From contig CAWJJY010000007.1 in NCBI GenBank assembly GCA_963843385.1, forward strand, positions 1,612,001 through 1,676,000: a DNA stretch of 64,000 nucleotides, written 5' to 3'. The stretch comes from CAVOHU01 sp963843385. GTDB lineage: Bacteria; Acidobacteriota; Vicinamibacteria; Vicinamibacterales; JAKQTR01. Below the pieces are notes generated by a model. It had not been told where the DNA came from. It made no database searches and saw only the letters and a program-made list of their open reading frames with translations. Of the stretch, positions 10,001-20,771 are shown in pieces. Position numbers and translations under genes: made by a program. Each line of letters opens with the position of its first letter. Within the stretch, counting starts at the first letter, position 1.

Positions 10001-10168
10001 AGCCGCGCCGGGCTGGCGCGTGGTGATCATGATCGTCGGGAAGTCGACCTTCGGGAACCGATCGACGCCGAGCTGGCCGTACCCGAACACGCCCACGACG
10101 GTGAGCGCAAGGATCAGCACCGTTGCGAACACCGGACGGCGCACGCAAATCGCAGCGAGCCACTGCAT
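7010..10168 (-). CDS. RND multidrug efflux transporter, AcrB/HAE1 type
   Basis: 1052 residues, the normal length of AcrB-like inner membrane pumps. Twelve membrane segments fall in two sets, after residue 10 and around 335-500, then about 545 and 860-1030, separated by two large periplasmic domains. The proton-relay acids of TM4 are seen in VGIVIDDAIVVLENI, and the TM10 lysine in LFGVVKKNSILQIDRAN. The early signature PGAAPEQIETEI is typical of hydrophobe/amphiphile pumps rather than heavy-metal ones. Substrates cannot be read from sequence. The gene sits 21 nt after the adaptor gene and 31 nt before tolC. Confidence 0.95.
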   Translation of the reverse strand: MQWLAAICVRRPVFATVLILALTVVGVFGYGQLGVDRFPKVDFPTIMITTRQPGAAPEQIETEISDKVEEAVNTISGLDELRSTSAEGVSIVTATFILEKDVDVAAQEVRDKVNRVLPQLPRTILQPVIEKMDTDAAPVIGLAVTAPRPVREVTEYADRVIRRRLETVSGVGQVILVGGRKRQINLWLDGSRLQAYNVTVNEVARALQTQNVEVPGGRLEQGPVTLTLRTRGRVQTVDQFGDIVVRMRDGHPVRVRDVADVDDGMADPATQANINGAPTVILNIRRQSGTNAVQVIDDVKARIAEIASTLPDGYSFKLVRDQSEFIKASIRAVQEHLVVGAILAALVVLLFLWNLRSTVIAAIAIPTSIVSTFGLIWYMGFTLNVMTLLALTLSVGIVIDDAIVVLENIYRFIEEKGRPPFQAAVEATKEIGLAVLATTLSLLAIFLPIGFMGGIVGRFMQSFGLTMAFAVMVSLLVSFTLTPMLAARWLKGRSGRLNGDGVPAHTSRDSWLFRPIDHGYTRALRWALAHRGVVAATALIVFLSSVPLGIVANKNFMPTDDQGEFEVGIRAPEGTSLAGTQIIANRIAASIRSSVAEADFTMVTVADDNAQTPNLGTVYTKLVPIANRRRDVFAVMNQVRTTLLPGFAADNLRTAVRPAFSMGGGGGQQSAEVQFVINGPDLSRLQRYSQQVAEAARQIPGAVDVDLSLNPGKPELQIQIDREKAADLGVQVSDAADALRLLVGGDQVTTYNEGDEQYEVHLRARADFRQTQSDIGALTVPSSRLGSVSLDNLASYQSGAAPAEITRLNRERQITVFVNLLPGTSQTPVMTSMQNAAAQLGMGPEFSSRFSGRSREFGRAAGYFVTAFGMSLIFMYLVLAAQFESWLHPVTILLSLPLTLPFALISVILTGQSLNILSALGLLVLFGVVKKNSILQIDRANQLREHGMERHDAVIQASRDRLRPILMTTLAFVAGMIPLVISSGAGSGTNRAIGFIIIGGQTLVLALTLIVTPVAYSLLDDATRLHLGSRLHQLLVRLGARPRPSPMADPGP

Positions 10169-10189
10169 GGAAAGGCTTCCTCGGTTCCG

Positions 10190-11461
10190 CTACTTTCGCA
10201 CAGGACTGGAAGAGGGCGCCTGGCTGGCTGAGCCAGCCGGAGAGGAGGCGACCGTGACGCGGGCACCGTCGACCAGTTCGCCCGCATGGGCGACCGCGAC
10301 CAGCTCGCCTGCGGCGATCCCCTTCAGGATTTCCGTACGGGTACCGAACCTCATCCCCAGCGTGACCAGGCGCTCTTCTGCCCGATCCCCGCGCAGCACG
10401 AACACGCGGCCACCGCCGGTAGCAGGGAGAACCGCCTCGTTCGGCACGAGCAGCGCGGGCTCCATGGCCGGCAACTCGATTTCGGCGTTGACGAACATGC
10501 CTGGCATCAGCTGCCCATCCGCGTTCGGCACGACGGCCTCGACCGTCAGCGCGCGTTGATCCGCACGCAGAGCCGGCGATACGAACCGGACCCGGCCATC
10601 GAAGATCCTTCCCGGGTAGGCGTCCACCTGCACTCGAATCGCCTGGCCCGCACGCACCATCCCGATGGACTGCTCCGGTACGGTGAGCTGGACGCGCAGC
10701 GGGGACACCTTGACCACGGTCGCGATCTTGGTCCCTCGCGTGACGAAGTCCCCGGTGCTGACCTTGCGATCCACGACCAGCCCGGTGAACGGCGCCCGGA
10801 CTTCGGTATCGGAGAGCGCCTTCTTCGCGATGGACGCCCGTGCTCGAGCCGCCTCGTAGGATCGGTACTGCTGCTGCGCGGCGTTACGAGCTGACGCGTA
10901 TTGATTGCTGGTGGCCTCGACCTGTGTCCGGCGCTGGTCGTACTCGGCCTGCGAGACCACCTTCTGGTCGAGGAGCGTCTTGATCCGCGCGAAGTCGGCC
11001 TCGGCAAGTTGCATGGAGGCCTTCGCGGCTGCCACCTCAGGGACGCGCTCGGCATCGAACGGCTGCCCGGGAAGGAGCGACAGCCGGGCCTCGATTTGCG
11101 CGACGTTGGCCTCGGATTCCCGGGACTGTGCCTCGGCCTCGACCGGTGACAGCGTCACCAGGACGGCCCCGGTGGCGACATGCGAGCCGCGCTCCACGGG
11201 CGTGCTGACGACCCGTCCGACCGTTTCGGCGGCGACGTCGGCCTGTTCGTCCGCCGTCAGGCTGCCACTGACGCGCAGGTAGTGGCTGACCGGCTCCTGA
11301 ACGACAGCGGCCGAGGTCACGGCGACCACCCGCGGCGGATCCTGCGAGCCCTTCGAGTTCCCGCCAGAGCCACACCCTGTGGCGGCCACCATCACGCCGA
11401 GGGACAGGAGCACGGTGCTCATCTGGCCCGAATGGTGGGGCCTGGCAGCGGGTCTGTTCAC
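10190..11461 (-). CDS. RND efflux periplasmic adaptor (membrane fusion lipoprotein)
   Basis: 423 residues. A lipoprotein signal peptide ends in AATGC followed by GSGGNS, so the protein is probably anchored to the inner membrane by a lipidated Cys. The order is that of an AcrA/MexA adaptor: a half-lipoyl segment near GRVVSTPVERGSHVATGAVL, a long alpha-helical hairpin with coiled-coil character (about 95-190), the second half-lipoyl at IRAPFTGL-like VRAPFTGLVVDR, and beta-barrel and membrane-proximal domains (LVPNEAVLPATGGG). It links the RND pump to TolC. The first codons overlap the tetR stop by ATGA, indicating translational coupling. Confidence 0.92.
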   Translation of the reverse strand: MNRPAARPHHSGQMSTVLLSLGVMVAATGCGSGGNSKGSQDPPRVVAVTSAAVVQEPVSHYLRVSGSLTADEQADVAAETVGRVVSTPVERGSHVATGAVLVTLSPVEAEAQSRESEANVAQIEARLSLLPGQPFDAERVPEVAAAKASMQLAEADFARIKTLLDQKVVSQAEYDQRRTQVEATSNQYASARNAAQQQYRSYEAARARASIAKKALSDTEVRAPFTGLVVDRKVSTGDFVTRGTKIATVVKVSPLRVQLTVPEQSIGMVRAGQAIRVQVDAYPGRIFDGRVRFVSPALRADQRALTVEAVVPNADGQLMPGMFVNAEIELPAMEPALLVPNEAVLPATGGGRVFVLRGDRAEERLVTLGMRFGTRTEILKGIAAGELVAVAHAGELVDGARVTVASSPAGSASQAPSSSPVRK

Positions 11462-12204
11462 GACATCTTCCCCCCGCCCGGGTCGGGGCCCCCAGGGGAC
11501 CTCGAATCGACACCCGGCTGCAGGGGCTGGCTGGGTTTCTGAAGCTGAGAGAGAGGTTCGCCGGTCACGCCGTGGGGGTGGCCGGCTGGAAGGTGGCCCG
11601 CGGCTCCGCTGAGGAACAGGCTGAGCACCTCACGGGCCGGACGCGGCGCGCGAGGAGATCCCGCGGCAAGCGCCTCGAAGATGCAGTTGTGCACGATGCC
11701 CAGGTAGGCGGAGGCCAGCATGTCAGGGTCCAGCGGCTGGAGAATGCCCTCCTCCACGCCCTGGCGCATCAACTCAACCAGGTGCTGGCGGAGCTGGCGC
11801 GTGTGTTGGCCGATGCGATTCGCGATCTCACCGGTAAACGCCGCCGACAGCCTCCCGCGATCCGAGAGGAACAGCTTGAAGAACTCGCTGCGCTCTTCGA
11901 AGGCCTGGAACATCGCTTCGGTCAGCGTCGTCAAGCGCGCCTCGACCGTACGGGCCTGCAAGGCGGTATTCAGGAGTGAGAAGAAATGCTCCCACTGCGA
12001 CTCGACGACCTTGAGGTACAGCTCATCCTTGCTCTGGAAGAACTGGTACACCCCGCCGACACTGAAGCCAGCTTCGCGCGCGATGTCCCTGACCGAGGTG
12101 CTGTGATACCCGTGATCGCTGAAGACCTTCTCGGCGGCCTTCAACAGGCCGGCGAGATCCGCCTCCCGGTGGCGTAGACGACGAGTAGATGAACTTTTGT
12201 TCAT
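11458..12204 (-). CDS. TetR/AcrR-family repressor of the efflux operon
   Basis: 248 residues. The N-terminal TetR helix-turn-helix is clear: KVFSDHGYHSTSVRDIAREAG followed by FSVGGVYQFFQSKDELY. The C-terminal ligand-binding domain is helical and of normal size, with a Gly/Pro-rich tail. As first gene of the efflux operon it probably represses its own promoter and is relieved by pump substrates (known for the family; inferred here). A 16-bp inverted repeat begins at its start codon. No Shine-Dalgarno site precedes the ATG, and the upstream stretch is AT-rich. Confidence 0.92.
   Translation of the reverse strand: MNKSSSTRRLRHREADLAGLLKAAEKVFSDHGYHSTSVRDIAREAGFSVGGVYQFFQSKDELYLKVVESQWEHFFSLLNTALQARTVEARLTTLTEAMFQAFEERSEFFKLFLSDRGRLSAAFTGEIANRIGQHTRQLRQHLVELMRQGVEEGILQPLDPDMLASAYLGIVHNCIFEALAAGSPRAPRPAREVLSLFLSGAAGHLPAGHPHGVTGEPLSQLQKPSQPLQPGVDSRSPGGPDPGGGKMS
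12189..12204. promoter_or_regulatory. palindrome at the tetR start codon, candidate operator
   Basis: ATGAAC-TTTT-GTTCAT is an inverted repeat with perfect 6-bp arms. On the minus strand it begins exactly at the repressor's ATG. Its size and place suit a TetR-family operator, but it also encodes the first codons, so chance cannot be excluded. Confidence 0.35.
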
Positions 12205-12280
12205 ATTTAGAATGCACGATCATCCTACGCTCGCCGCCGTGCGAAGTCAACGACGCCGTCGCCGATGGCGTCCAATCGCC

Positions 12281-12310
12281 TTGGCGCCCCCGGCGCGCTT
12301 CTGACACAAT
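12281..12310 (+). promoter_or_regulatory. candidate promoter of the signal peptidase gene
   Basis: TTGGCG (12281-12286) and CACAAT (12305-12310) are separated by 18 nt. The ATG at 12320 starts 9 nt after the -10 box and has no Shine-Dalgarno site, so the mRNA would be leaderless or nearly so. Confidence 0.4.
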
Positions 12311-12319
12311 CTCCATGAC

Positions 12320-12820
12320 ATGACAGGACCCCGGCGCCGAAGCGCCTGGCTCATCGGACGCCACCCCAGGCGTACGGCCGTCCGCGTCGCGGTGCTGGCC
12401 ATCGCCGCCGTGATCCTGTTCGGCTGGATTCTCAAGCCGACCCGCCTGACCGGCATGAGCATGGAACCGGCCATCGAGAGCGGCCACTTCTCGTTCATCT
12501 ATGCCTGGGCCTACAAGTGGAAACGCCCGGCTCGCGGTGACGTCGTGGCGATCATGCTGGCGGGCCCAAGCGTCGTGTACGTGAAGCGGGTGGTAGGCCT
12601 GCCCGGGGAGCGGCTGCGCATCGACCGCGGCCGAGTCCTGATCGACGGCTCCCCGCTCGACGAACCCCGGGTGGTCTCTCCGGCGCCCTGGATGCTGGAC
12701 GAGGTCCTGCTTGGCGCAGACGAGTACTTCGTGGCGGGCGACAACAGGCGGATGCCGATGAGGGACCATGCCTTCGGCCGCGTCCGGCTCAATCGCATCA
12801 TGGGAAAGGTCGTGTGGTAA
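12320..12820 (+). CDS. lepB: signal peptidase I (S26 family)
   Basis: 166 residues with one N-terminal membrane segment (about 20-42) and the catalytic domain outside. The nucleophile serine lies in TGMSMEPAI (box B) and the general-base lysine in YVKRVVGLPGE (box D). A box E segment FVAGDNRRMPMRDHAFGRV is also present, so the Ser-Lys dyad is complete. It cleaves signal peptides from exported preproteins at the periplasmic face. The length is short compared with E. coli LepB, as in Gram-positive-type and acidobacterial forms. It overlaps the next gene in a TAATG junction, so both are read from one mRNA. Confidence 0.92.
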   Translation: MTGPRRRSAWLIGRHPRRTAVRVAVLAIAAVILFGWILKPTRLTGMSMEPAIESGHFSFIYAWAYKWKRPARGDVVAIMLAGPSVVYVKRVVGLPGERLRIDRGRVLIDGSPLDEPRVVSPAPWMLDEVLLGADEYFVAGDNRRMPMRDHAFGRVRLNRIMGKVVW

Positions 12821-13320
12821 TGCGAAGGGGCGTCTGGGCTGCCGCACTCGTCCTGCTGGCCGCCGCAATCTGGCTCGGGTGGGGGATGCGTCCATCCGAC
12901 GCATCACGCATCTCGCGGCTGCTCAATCGACTCGCCGCCGACGCGACTCCCGGCTCCGGCGAGTCTGAGACCGACCGATTGGCAAGGGGGGCGAGGATTT
13001 CGTCCTGCCTGACCTCGGACGTCCGGCTGGAGCGGGGAGACTCTGCGCCTCCTATCGAGGGTCGCGAGGCCATCGTAGGTCTCGCTCTCCAGGCTGGGGG
13101 TGCCGGCGGGCCTGCGCGCTTACGTCTTGCCGATGTTGGGGTCACCGTCGATCAGGGCGACGCGACTGCACGCGCCACCATGACGGCCACGCTGGTGACG
13201 CTCGATACCCAGAGCGGCGTCGAGGTCGTCGATGCTCGAGAGGTCGAGACCAACTGGGTCAAGCAGGACGGTGAATGGAAAATCAGGCGAGCCGCCGTGG
13301 TGGGAACGCTCCGTCGATAG
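12820..13320 (+). CDS. membrane-anchored NTF2/SnoaL-like protein of unknown function
   Basis: 166 residues from ATG 12820, which shares bases with the signal peptidase stop (TAATG). A single N-terminal membrane segment (WAAALVLLAAAIWLGWG) is followed by about 120 residues with the layout of an NTF2-like cone: a helix pair, then a beta sheet ending in VETNWVKQDGEWKIRRAAVVG. That terminal W.K..G.WKI pattern is characteristic of the fold. No catalytic residues can be assigned. The domain would lie in the periplasm. Its coupling to lepB may mean shared regulation rather than shared function. Confidence 0.6.
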   Translation: MRRGVWAAALVLLAAAIWLGWGMRPSDASRISRLLNRLAADATPGSGESETDRLARGARISSCLTSDVRLERGDSAPPIEGREAIVGLALQAGGAGGPARLRLADVGVTVDQGDATARATMTATLVTLDTQSGVEVVDAREVETNWVKQDGEWKIRRAAVVGTLRR

Positions 13321-13358
13321 CGTTCCCGAGGTTGGCCATCAGGACCGGAGGACCGAAC

Positions 13359-14282
13359 ATGCGACGCTCCTCGCTGACCGGGCTGCATCTGGTGGTCGTG
13401 ATTCTGTTTGCCACGACCACGCACATGTCGGTCTCGGCCCGGCCATCGCTCCAGCGCACCACGAACCCTTACACAGACTCAGTCGAGAAATGGCGCCTCG
13501 ACCGCGAAGCCGACCTGAAATCCGACAATGGCTGGCTGACCGTGGTGGGGCTGAGTTGGCTTCAGGAAGGCGCGAATGCGGTCGGGAGCGGCCGCAACAA
13601 CTCGATCCGCCTGGACACCGGCTCGGCCCCTGAGCGCGTGGGCGTCTTCGAGTGTCACGCGGGCGTCACGACGTTCACGCCCGAACCGGGGCAGCAGGTC
13701 AGGATCAATGGCGGGCCGGCGACCCGCCGAGTGCTCCGTTCCGACATTCCGGCGCCGGATCGGGTCCAGGCCGGAACGGTGACGATGTTCGTCATCAAGC
13801 GAGGGACCCGGTATGGGGTGCGGATCCGGGACACCAACAGCAAGGCCCGCCGGGAGTTCACCGGCACGCGCTGGTACGCCGTTCAGCCGGCCATGCGGTT
13901 GATCGCGCGGTTCGTACCCAGCGAGAAACCTGCGTCGATCATGATCGCCAATGTCCTCGGTGACGTCTCACCATGGCCGTCGCCCGGCCACGTGGTCTTC
14001 ACCCTTGGCGGGCGTGAATACCGTCTGTACCCCGTCGTGGAAGATCCGTCACCGAAGCAGCTCTTCTTCATCATCAAGGACGAAACATCCGGGAAAGAAA
14101 CCTACGGCGGCGGCCGGTTTCTGTATACCGACATGCCGAGCAACGGCCGGGTCGTGCTCGATTTCAACCGGGCCGAGAACCCCCCGTGCGCCTACACCGA
14201 GTTCGCAACCTGCCCGCTTCCGCCGAAGGAAAACGCGCTGGGTCTTCGAATAGACGCCGGCGAGCGATACCCGGCGCGGTAG
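13359..14282 (+). CDS. exported DUF1684 protein
   Basis: 307 residues from ATG 13359, chosen because GGAGG lies 8 nt upstream. The frame is open further back to 13275 but without a site. A signal peptide covers about residues 1-30 (LHLVVVILFATTTHMSVSA). The mature part matches DUF1684: it opens with a W...RE..LKS.NGWL segment (LKSDNGWLTVVGLSWLQEG) and ends with the conserved FNRAENPPCAYTEFATCPLPP stretch rich in Cys and Pro. The family is common in soil bacteria and archaea and its reaction is unknown. The two Cys in CAYTEFATC could form a disulphide or bind metal. It converges with the HerA-like gene with 7 nt between stops. Confidence 0.8.
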   Translation: MRRSSLTGLHLVVVILFATTTHMSVSARPSLQRTTNPYTDSVEKWRLDREADLKSDNGWLTVVGLSWLQEGANAVGSGRNNSIRLDTGSAPERVGVFECHAGVTTFTPEPGQQVRINGGPATRRVLRSDIPAPDRVQAGTVTMFVIKRGTRYGVRIRDTNSKARREFTGTRWYAVQPAMRLIARFVPSEKPASIMIANVLGDVSPWPSPGHVVFTLGGREYRLYPVVEDPSPKQLFFIIKDETSGKETYGGGRFLYTDMPSNGRVVLDFNRAENPPCAYTEFATCPLPPKENALGLRIDAGERYPAR

Positions 14283-14289
14283 AGGCCCG

Positions 14290-16773
<2,484 letters not shown>

Positions 16774-16912
16774 GGTCATGTCCTCGCGACAACGATCCTG
16801 GTTGAGCCTCTGCGGGTTCGTGTCATCGTCTCATGCGGATGCTCCGGCGTTGGCAATGGCCGCCTGCTCGCCGGCCGGCACGGCCGCAGACGAGGCGCCG
16901 GTCGCGCTCGGC

Positions 16913-17845
16913 TCACGCACCTGCCGGAGAGTCCCGGGACCGCGTCCGCCAGTACCGAGCGAGGCCCTGCCAGCAGTGATCGAACTGGACGGCTGCCCCG
17001 TACGCCTTCGCTCCGTCACTGCCGAGGGCCCCGCGGATTTCGTCCAGCACGGCCCGGACAAATTCCGCCTCGTGTGTCGCGTCGTCGCCGGGCGCGTTGA
17101 GCACCGACGAGGCCAGACTCGAGTACCGGTCCAGCCTGCCGATCAGATCCTCGAGATGAAAGGCGACGTCGTGGTACGCCCCGAAATGCGTGACGAACAC
17201 AAACGACGGCTCCCATCGCCGGATCTGCTCCACGCTCGCCCGCCACAAGTCGGGATCGATGTCGGGCGGCGGCGTCGGCGGGACCACCAGGCGTGCGTCG
17301 GGCGCGCGGATCCCTCCGGTGTCTCCGACGAAGGCGACGCCCGAGGTCCGGTCGAAGTAGCTGACGTGATGATACGCATGGCCCGGGGTGTAGGCGACCT
17401 CCACGCTGCGGCCGCCGAAGTCGAGCACTTCCCCGCCCGAGAGCGCCGTGACCGACTCTGCGGGCACCGGCAGGATGCGTCCCCAGAGCGGTTCCATCTG
17501 ATCGCCGTAAAGCCGCGTCGCGCTGGCGAGCAGCTTCGACGGATCGATGACGTGCGGCGCGCCCCGCTCATGAACGAAGACCTTCAAGGAGGGCTGTTCC
17601 CGCACCAGCGGACCTGCGGCCGCCGCGTGATCCAGGTGGATGTGCGTCAGCAGCAGCGCGTGCAGGTCCGCCATCCCGATTCCGGACTCCCGCAGCGACG
17701 ACCGTAGCGTGTCGACGCACGACGGAGGGCCCGGGTCCACCAGCACGATGCCCGCCGGGGTGTCGATGACGCCGGCCGCAATCACGCGCGGCCGGCGCTG
17801 AAAGTTCAGGTCGACCAGTCTCACGCCCGTGGCGATGTCGTCCAT
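16913..17845 (-). CDS. metallo-beta-lactamase-fold hydrolase
   Basis: 310 residues. The zinc motif HxHxDH is THIHLDHAAAAG near residue 72. Further ligands are the His in TPGHAYHHVSY (near 158) and the Asp in FVGDTGGI (near 176), giving a full di-metal site. The C-terminal third is helical with FVTHFGAYHDV, typical of the subgroup that includes lactonases and hydroxyacylglutathione hydrolases. Substrate is unknown. It precedes the HerA-like gene on the same strand after a 133-nt gap with no other gene, and is divergent from clpS. Confidence 0.85.
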   Translation of the reverse strand: MDDIATGVRLVDLNFQRRPRVIAAGVIDTPAGIVLVDPGPPSCVDTLRSSLRESGIGMADLHALLLTHIHLDHAAAAGPLVREQPSLKVFVHERGAPHVIDPSKLLASATRLYGDQMEPLWGRILPVPAESVTALSGGEVLDFGGRSVEVAYTPGHAYHHVSYFDRTSGVAFVGDTGGIRAPDARLVVPPTPPPDIDPDLWRASVEQIRRWEPSFVFVTHFGAYHDVAFHLEDLIGRLDRYSSLASSVLNAPGDDATHEAEFVRAVLDEIRGALGSDGAKAYGAAVQFDHCWQGLARYWRTRSRDSPAGA

Positions 17846-17970
17846 GGTTCAGCCAGCGTAGCTCGAAACCGGGGCCGGGTCAGCTCGATCCTCCTGCGCG
17901 CCTGCCTGCCCGGCCGCCGCGCCATGGAACGGCGTTGCCGTCGGAGGCTATACTGAATCCGACAACCACC

Positions 17971-18288
17971 ATGGCCGAAGACCGCCCGAAAACCGATCGC
18001 AGCGTCCTCGAGAAGACCCGGGAGCAAACCAAGCTTCCGGATCTGTTCAGCGTCATCCTGCTCAACGACGACTACACGACGATGGACTTCGTGGTGCAGG
18101 TGCTGGAGTCCATCTTCAACAAGCAGCCCGCCGAGGCGTTTCGCATCATGATGCAGGTTCACACACAGGGTCAGGGCCTGTGTGGAATCTACCCTTTCGA
18201 GATCGCCGAGACAAGGGTGGCCACCGTCCACGAAGTCGCACGGGGCAGCGGGTATCCGCTGCGAGCGATCATCGAGAAGGCCGAATGA
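17971..18288 (+). CDS. clpS: ATP-dependent Clp protease adaptor ClpS
   Basis: 105 residues from ATG 17971; an in-frame TTG at 17935 is less likely. The N-terminal tail is flexible and charged. The core carries the conserved FSVILLNDDYTTMDFVV, whose Asn-Asp and downstream Met/Val line the pocket for N-degron residues, and a later HxxG-type segment (VHTQGQGLCGIYPFEIAE) that contacts ClpA. ClpS hands N-end-rule substrates to ClpAP. A TATACT -10-like box (17949-17954) lies 16 nt before the ATG and there is no Shine-Dalgarno site. clpA follows after 117 nt. Confidence 0.95.
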   Translation: MAEDRPKTDRSVLEKTREQTKLPDLFSVILLNDDYTTMDFVVQVLESIFNKQPAEAFRIMMQVHTQGQGLCGIYPFEIAETRVATVHEVARGSGYPLRAIIEKAE

Positions 18289-18405
18289 GGGCGATCGCGT
18301 GATCTGGTGACGCCTGGGCGGCGCGGCCGTCACGCTGCCCTGGCGCATCCGACGGACCGTGCGGGCGATATACTGGGTGGCAGCCAGAACGGAAGGACGT
18401 GCGTC

Positions 18406-20751
18406 GTGTTCAGCACATCGGTCGAGATGCTCCTCCATGTCACCTACCGCGAGGCGGTCTCGCGGCGCCACGCGCACCTGACGCTGGAGCACCTGCTGTT
18501 CGTCATGGCCCATGATCTCGAGGGCGAGAAGATTCTCGCCGCCTGCGGGGCCGACATCGCGCGGCTGCGCCGCGAGCTCGACGCGTTTCTGCGCGAGCGG
18601 GTCGAGAACCTGCCGATCGGATCGGACAAGGAACCGGAGCAGACCCTGGCGTTCCGCCGGACGCTGCAGGCGGCGGTCCTTCACGTGCAGAGTGCGCAAC
18701 GCGAAGAGGTGCGTGCCGGCGACGTGCTGGCGGCCGTGATGCAGCAGAATCGCTCCTACGCGGCCACCCTGCTCGGCGCGCACGGCGTGACCCGGCTCGA
18801 CATCCTGAATTACGTCTCGCACGGCATCAGCAAGGTCCCCACCCCTCCGCCCCAGCAGCCCGAGACGAAGCGGCCGGAGGGCGAGCCCGGACAGGGCGAC
18901 GAGATCCCCGGGGCCGCTTCCGATCCGCTGACGGCGTACACCGTGAACCTGACCGAGCGCGCCCGATCGGGACGGCTCGACCCGCTGGTTGGCCGCACGC
19001 GCGAGCTGCAACGCACGCTCGAGATCCTCTGCCGCCGCCGCAAGAACAACCCCGTGTTTGTCGGCGATGCCGGCGTCGGGAAGACCGCGCTTGCCGAAGG
19101 CCTGGCCTCCCGGCTGCTCGACGACGACGTGCCGGAGCTGCTGAAAGGCGCGGAGATCTTCTCGCTCGATACCGCGGCGCTGCTCGCCGGCACCAGGTTT
19201 CGTGGAGATTTCGAGGAGCGGTTCAAGGCGGTCATCGCCGCCCTGGCGGCGCGCCCGCTGCCGATTCTCTTCATCGACGAGATTCACGCCACCGTCGGCG
19301 CCGGAGCCACCACGGGCGGCACGCTCGATCTGGCAACGCTCATCAAGCCGGTCCTGACGGCCGGGGAGTTGCGCGTGGTCGGCTCGACCACCTTCGAGGA
19401 GTACAAGCACATCGAGAAGGACCGCGCACTGGCCCGTCGCCTGCAGAAGGTACCCGTGGACGAGCCGAGCATCGAGGAGACGGTACTGATCCTCAAGGGC
19501 CTGCGCAGCCGCTACGAAGATCACCACAAGGTCCGGTACTCCGATGCAGCGCTCGACGGGGCCGCCAAGCTGGCGAGCCGGCACCTGCGCGACTATCGCC
19601 TGCCGGACTCCGCCATCGATCTGCTGGACGAGGCCGGCGCGCGCCTGCGGCTGCAGCCCGTGCCGGAGGGCGCCCCGGACGAGCGACGGACGGTCGAGAT
19701 TGCCGACATCGAATCGGTGGCGGCCAGGATGGCCCGGATCCCCGAGAAGCAGGCGAGCGCGTCGGATCGGGAACGGTTGCGGACCATGGAAGAGTCGCTC
19801 ACGCGCGTGGTATTCGGACAGGCTGAAGCCGTGCACCTGGTCGCCTCGGCGATCAAGCGCTCGCGGGCCGGCCTGGGTCAGCCGGATCGCCCGGCGGGCT
19901 GTTTCCTCTTCACCGGGCCGACCGGCGTCGGCAAGACCGAACTGGCCAAACAGCTCGCCATTCACCTGGGCAATGAATTCGTCCGCTACGACATGTCCGA
20001 ATACATGGAGAAGCACGCGGTCGCCAGGCTCATCGGGGCGCCGCCGGGCTACGTCGGCTTCGAGCAGGGCGGCCTGCTGGTCGATGCCGTGCGCACGCAT
20101 CCGTACGCGGTCGTCCTGATGGATGAAATCGAGAAGGCCCATCCCGACGTCTTCAACATCCTGCTCCAGGTGATGGATCACGCGACGCTGACCGACAACA
20201 CGGGACGCAAGGCGGATTTCCGGCAGGTGATCCTGATCATGACGTCCAACGCGGGGTCGCGCGAGTTGAGCATGCCCGTGATTGGCTTCGGCGGCGACAC
20301 ACGGTCGCTCGACGATCACGGAACGACGCGCAAGTCGCAGGCAAAGTCCGCCATCGAGCGGGTGTTCAGCCCGGAGTTCCGCAATCGCCTCGACGCGATC
20401 GTCACCTTCTCGGCGCTGTCCCCGTCCGTCATGGAGACCATCGTCGAGAAGTTCATCCTGCAGCTGGAGGCGCAACTGACCGAGCGGCATGTCGCCATCA
20501 CGCTCGAGCCCGACGCACGGGCGTGGCTCGCGCGCAAGGGCTACGACCCGATCTACGGGGCGCGCCCGCTCGCCCGCGTCATTCAGACGGACGTGCGCGA
20601 CCACCTCACCGATCAGATCCTGTTCGGCGAACTCGAGCACGGCGGCACCGTGCGGATTGCGCTGGCCGACGACAAGCTTGCCTTCTCGTGCGAGGCCGGC
20701 CCGCCCTCGCCCGCCGATGCAGGCAAAATCCCGGAGCCAACCACGAACTGA
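18406..20751 (+). CDS. clpA: ATP-dependent Clp protease ATP-binding subunit ClpA
   Basis: 781 residues from GTG 18406. GGAAGGA lies 8 nt upstream and the protein then begins MFSTSVEML like known ClpA; the frame is open back to 18307. Domains: ClpN repeat domain (1-145), a short Pro-rich linker, AAA-1 with Walker A GDAGVGKTALAE and Walker B ILFIDEIHATVG, no long middle domain (so not ClpB), and AAA-2 with GPTGVGKTELAK and VLMDEIEKAHP. A VIGFGG loop contains the IGF tripeptide that docks on ClpP. It unfolds substrates for ClpP, which is not encoded in this window. A TATACT box (18369-18374) suggests its own promoter. Confidence 0.97.
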   Translation: MFSTSVEMLLHVTYREAVSRRHAHLTLEHLLFVMAHDLEGEKILAACGADIARLRRELDAFLRERVENLPIGSDKEPEQTLAFRRTLQAAVLHVQSAQREEVRAGDVLAAVMQQNRSYAATLLGAHGVTRLDILNYVSHGISKVPTPPPQQPETKRPEGEPGQGDEIPGAASDPLTAYTVNLTERARSGRLDPLVGRTRELQRTLEILCRRRKNNPVFVGDAGVGKTALAEGLASRLLDDDVPELLKGAEIFSLDTAALLAGTRFRGDFEERFKAVIAALAARPLPILFIDEIHATVGAGATTGGTLDLATLIKPVLTAGELRVVGSTTFEEYKHIEKDRALARRLQKVPVDEPSIEETVLILKGLRSRYEDHHKVRYSDAALDGAAKLASRHLRDYRLPDSAIDLLDEAGARLRLQPVPEGAPDERRTVEIADIESVAARMARIPEKQASASDRERLRTMEESLTRVVFGQAEAVHLVASAIKRSRAGLGQPDRPAGCFLFTGPTGVGKTELAKQLAIHLGNEFVRYDMSEYMEKHAVARLIGAPPGYVGFEQGGLLVDAVRTHPYAVVLMDEIEKAHPDVFNILLQVMDHATLTDNTGRKADFRQVILIMTSNAGSRELSMPVIGFGGDTRSLDDHGTTRKSQAKSAIERVFSPEFRNRLDAIVTFSALSPSVMETIVEKFILQLEAQLTERHVAITLEPDARAWLARKGYDPIYGARPLARVIQTDVRDHLTDQILFGELEHGGTVRIALADDKLAFSCEAGPPSPADAGKIPEPTTN

Positions 20752-20771
20752 GACCGTCTTCTGGCCGATAC

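Noticed and set aside
16913..17845. Metallo-beta-lactamase resistance enzyme
   Set aside because: Only the general fold and zinc motif are shared. Length and flanking motifs fit the wider hydrolase group, not true class B lactamases.
17821..20640. 939-codon open frame antisense to clpS and clpA
   Set aside because: The plus strand has ClpS and ClpA with all motifs. The antisense frame has no recognisable domain and is the expected shadow of GC-rich codon use.
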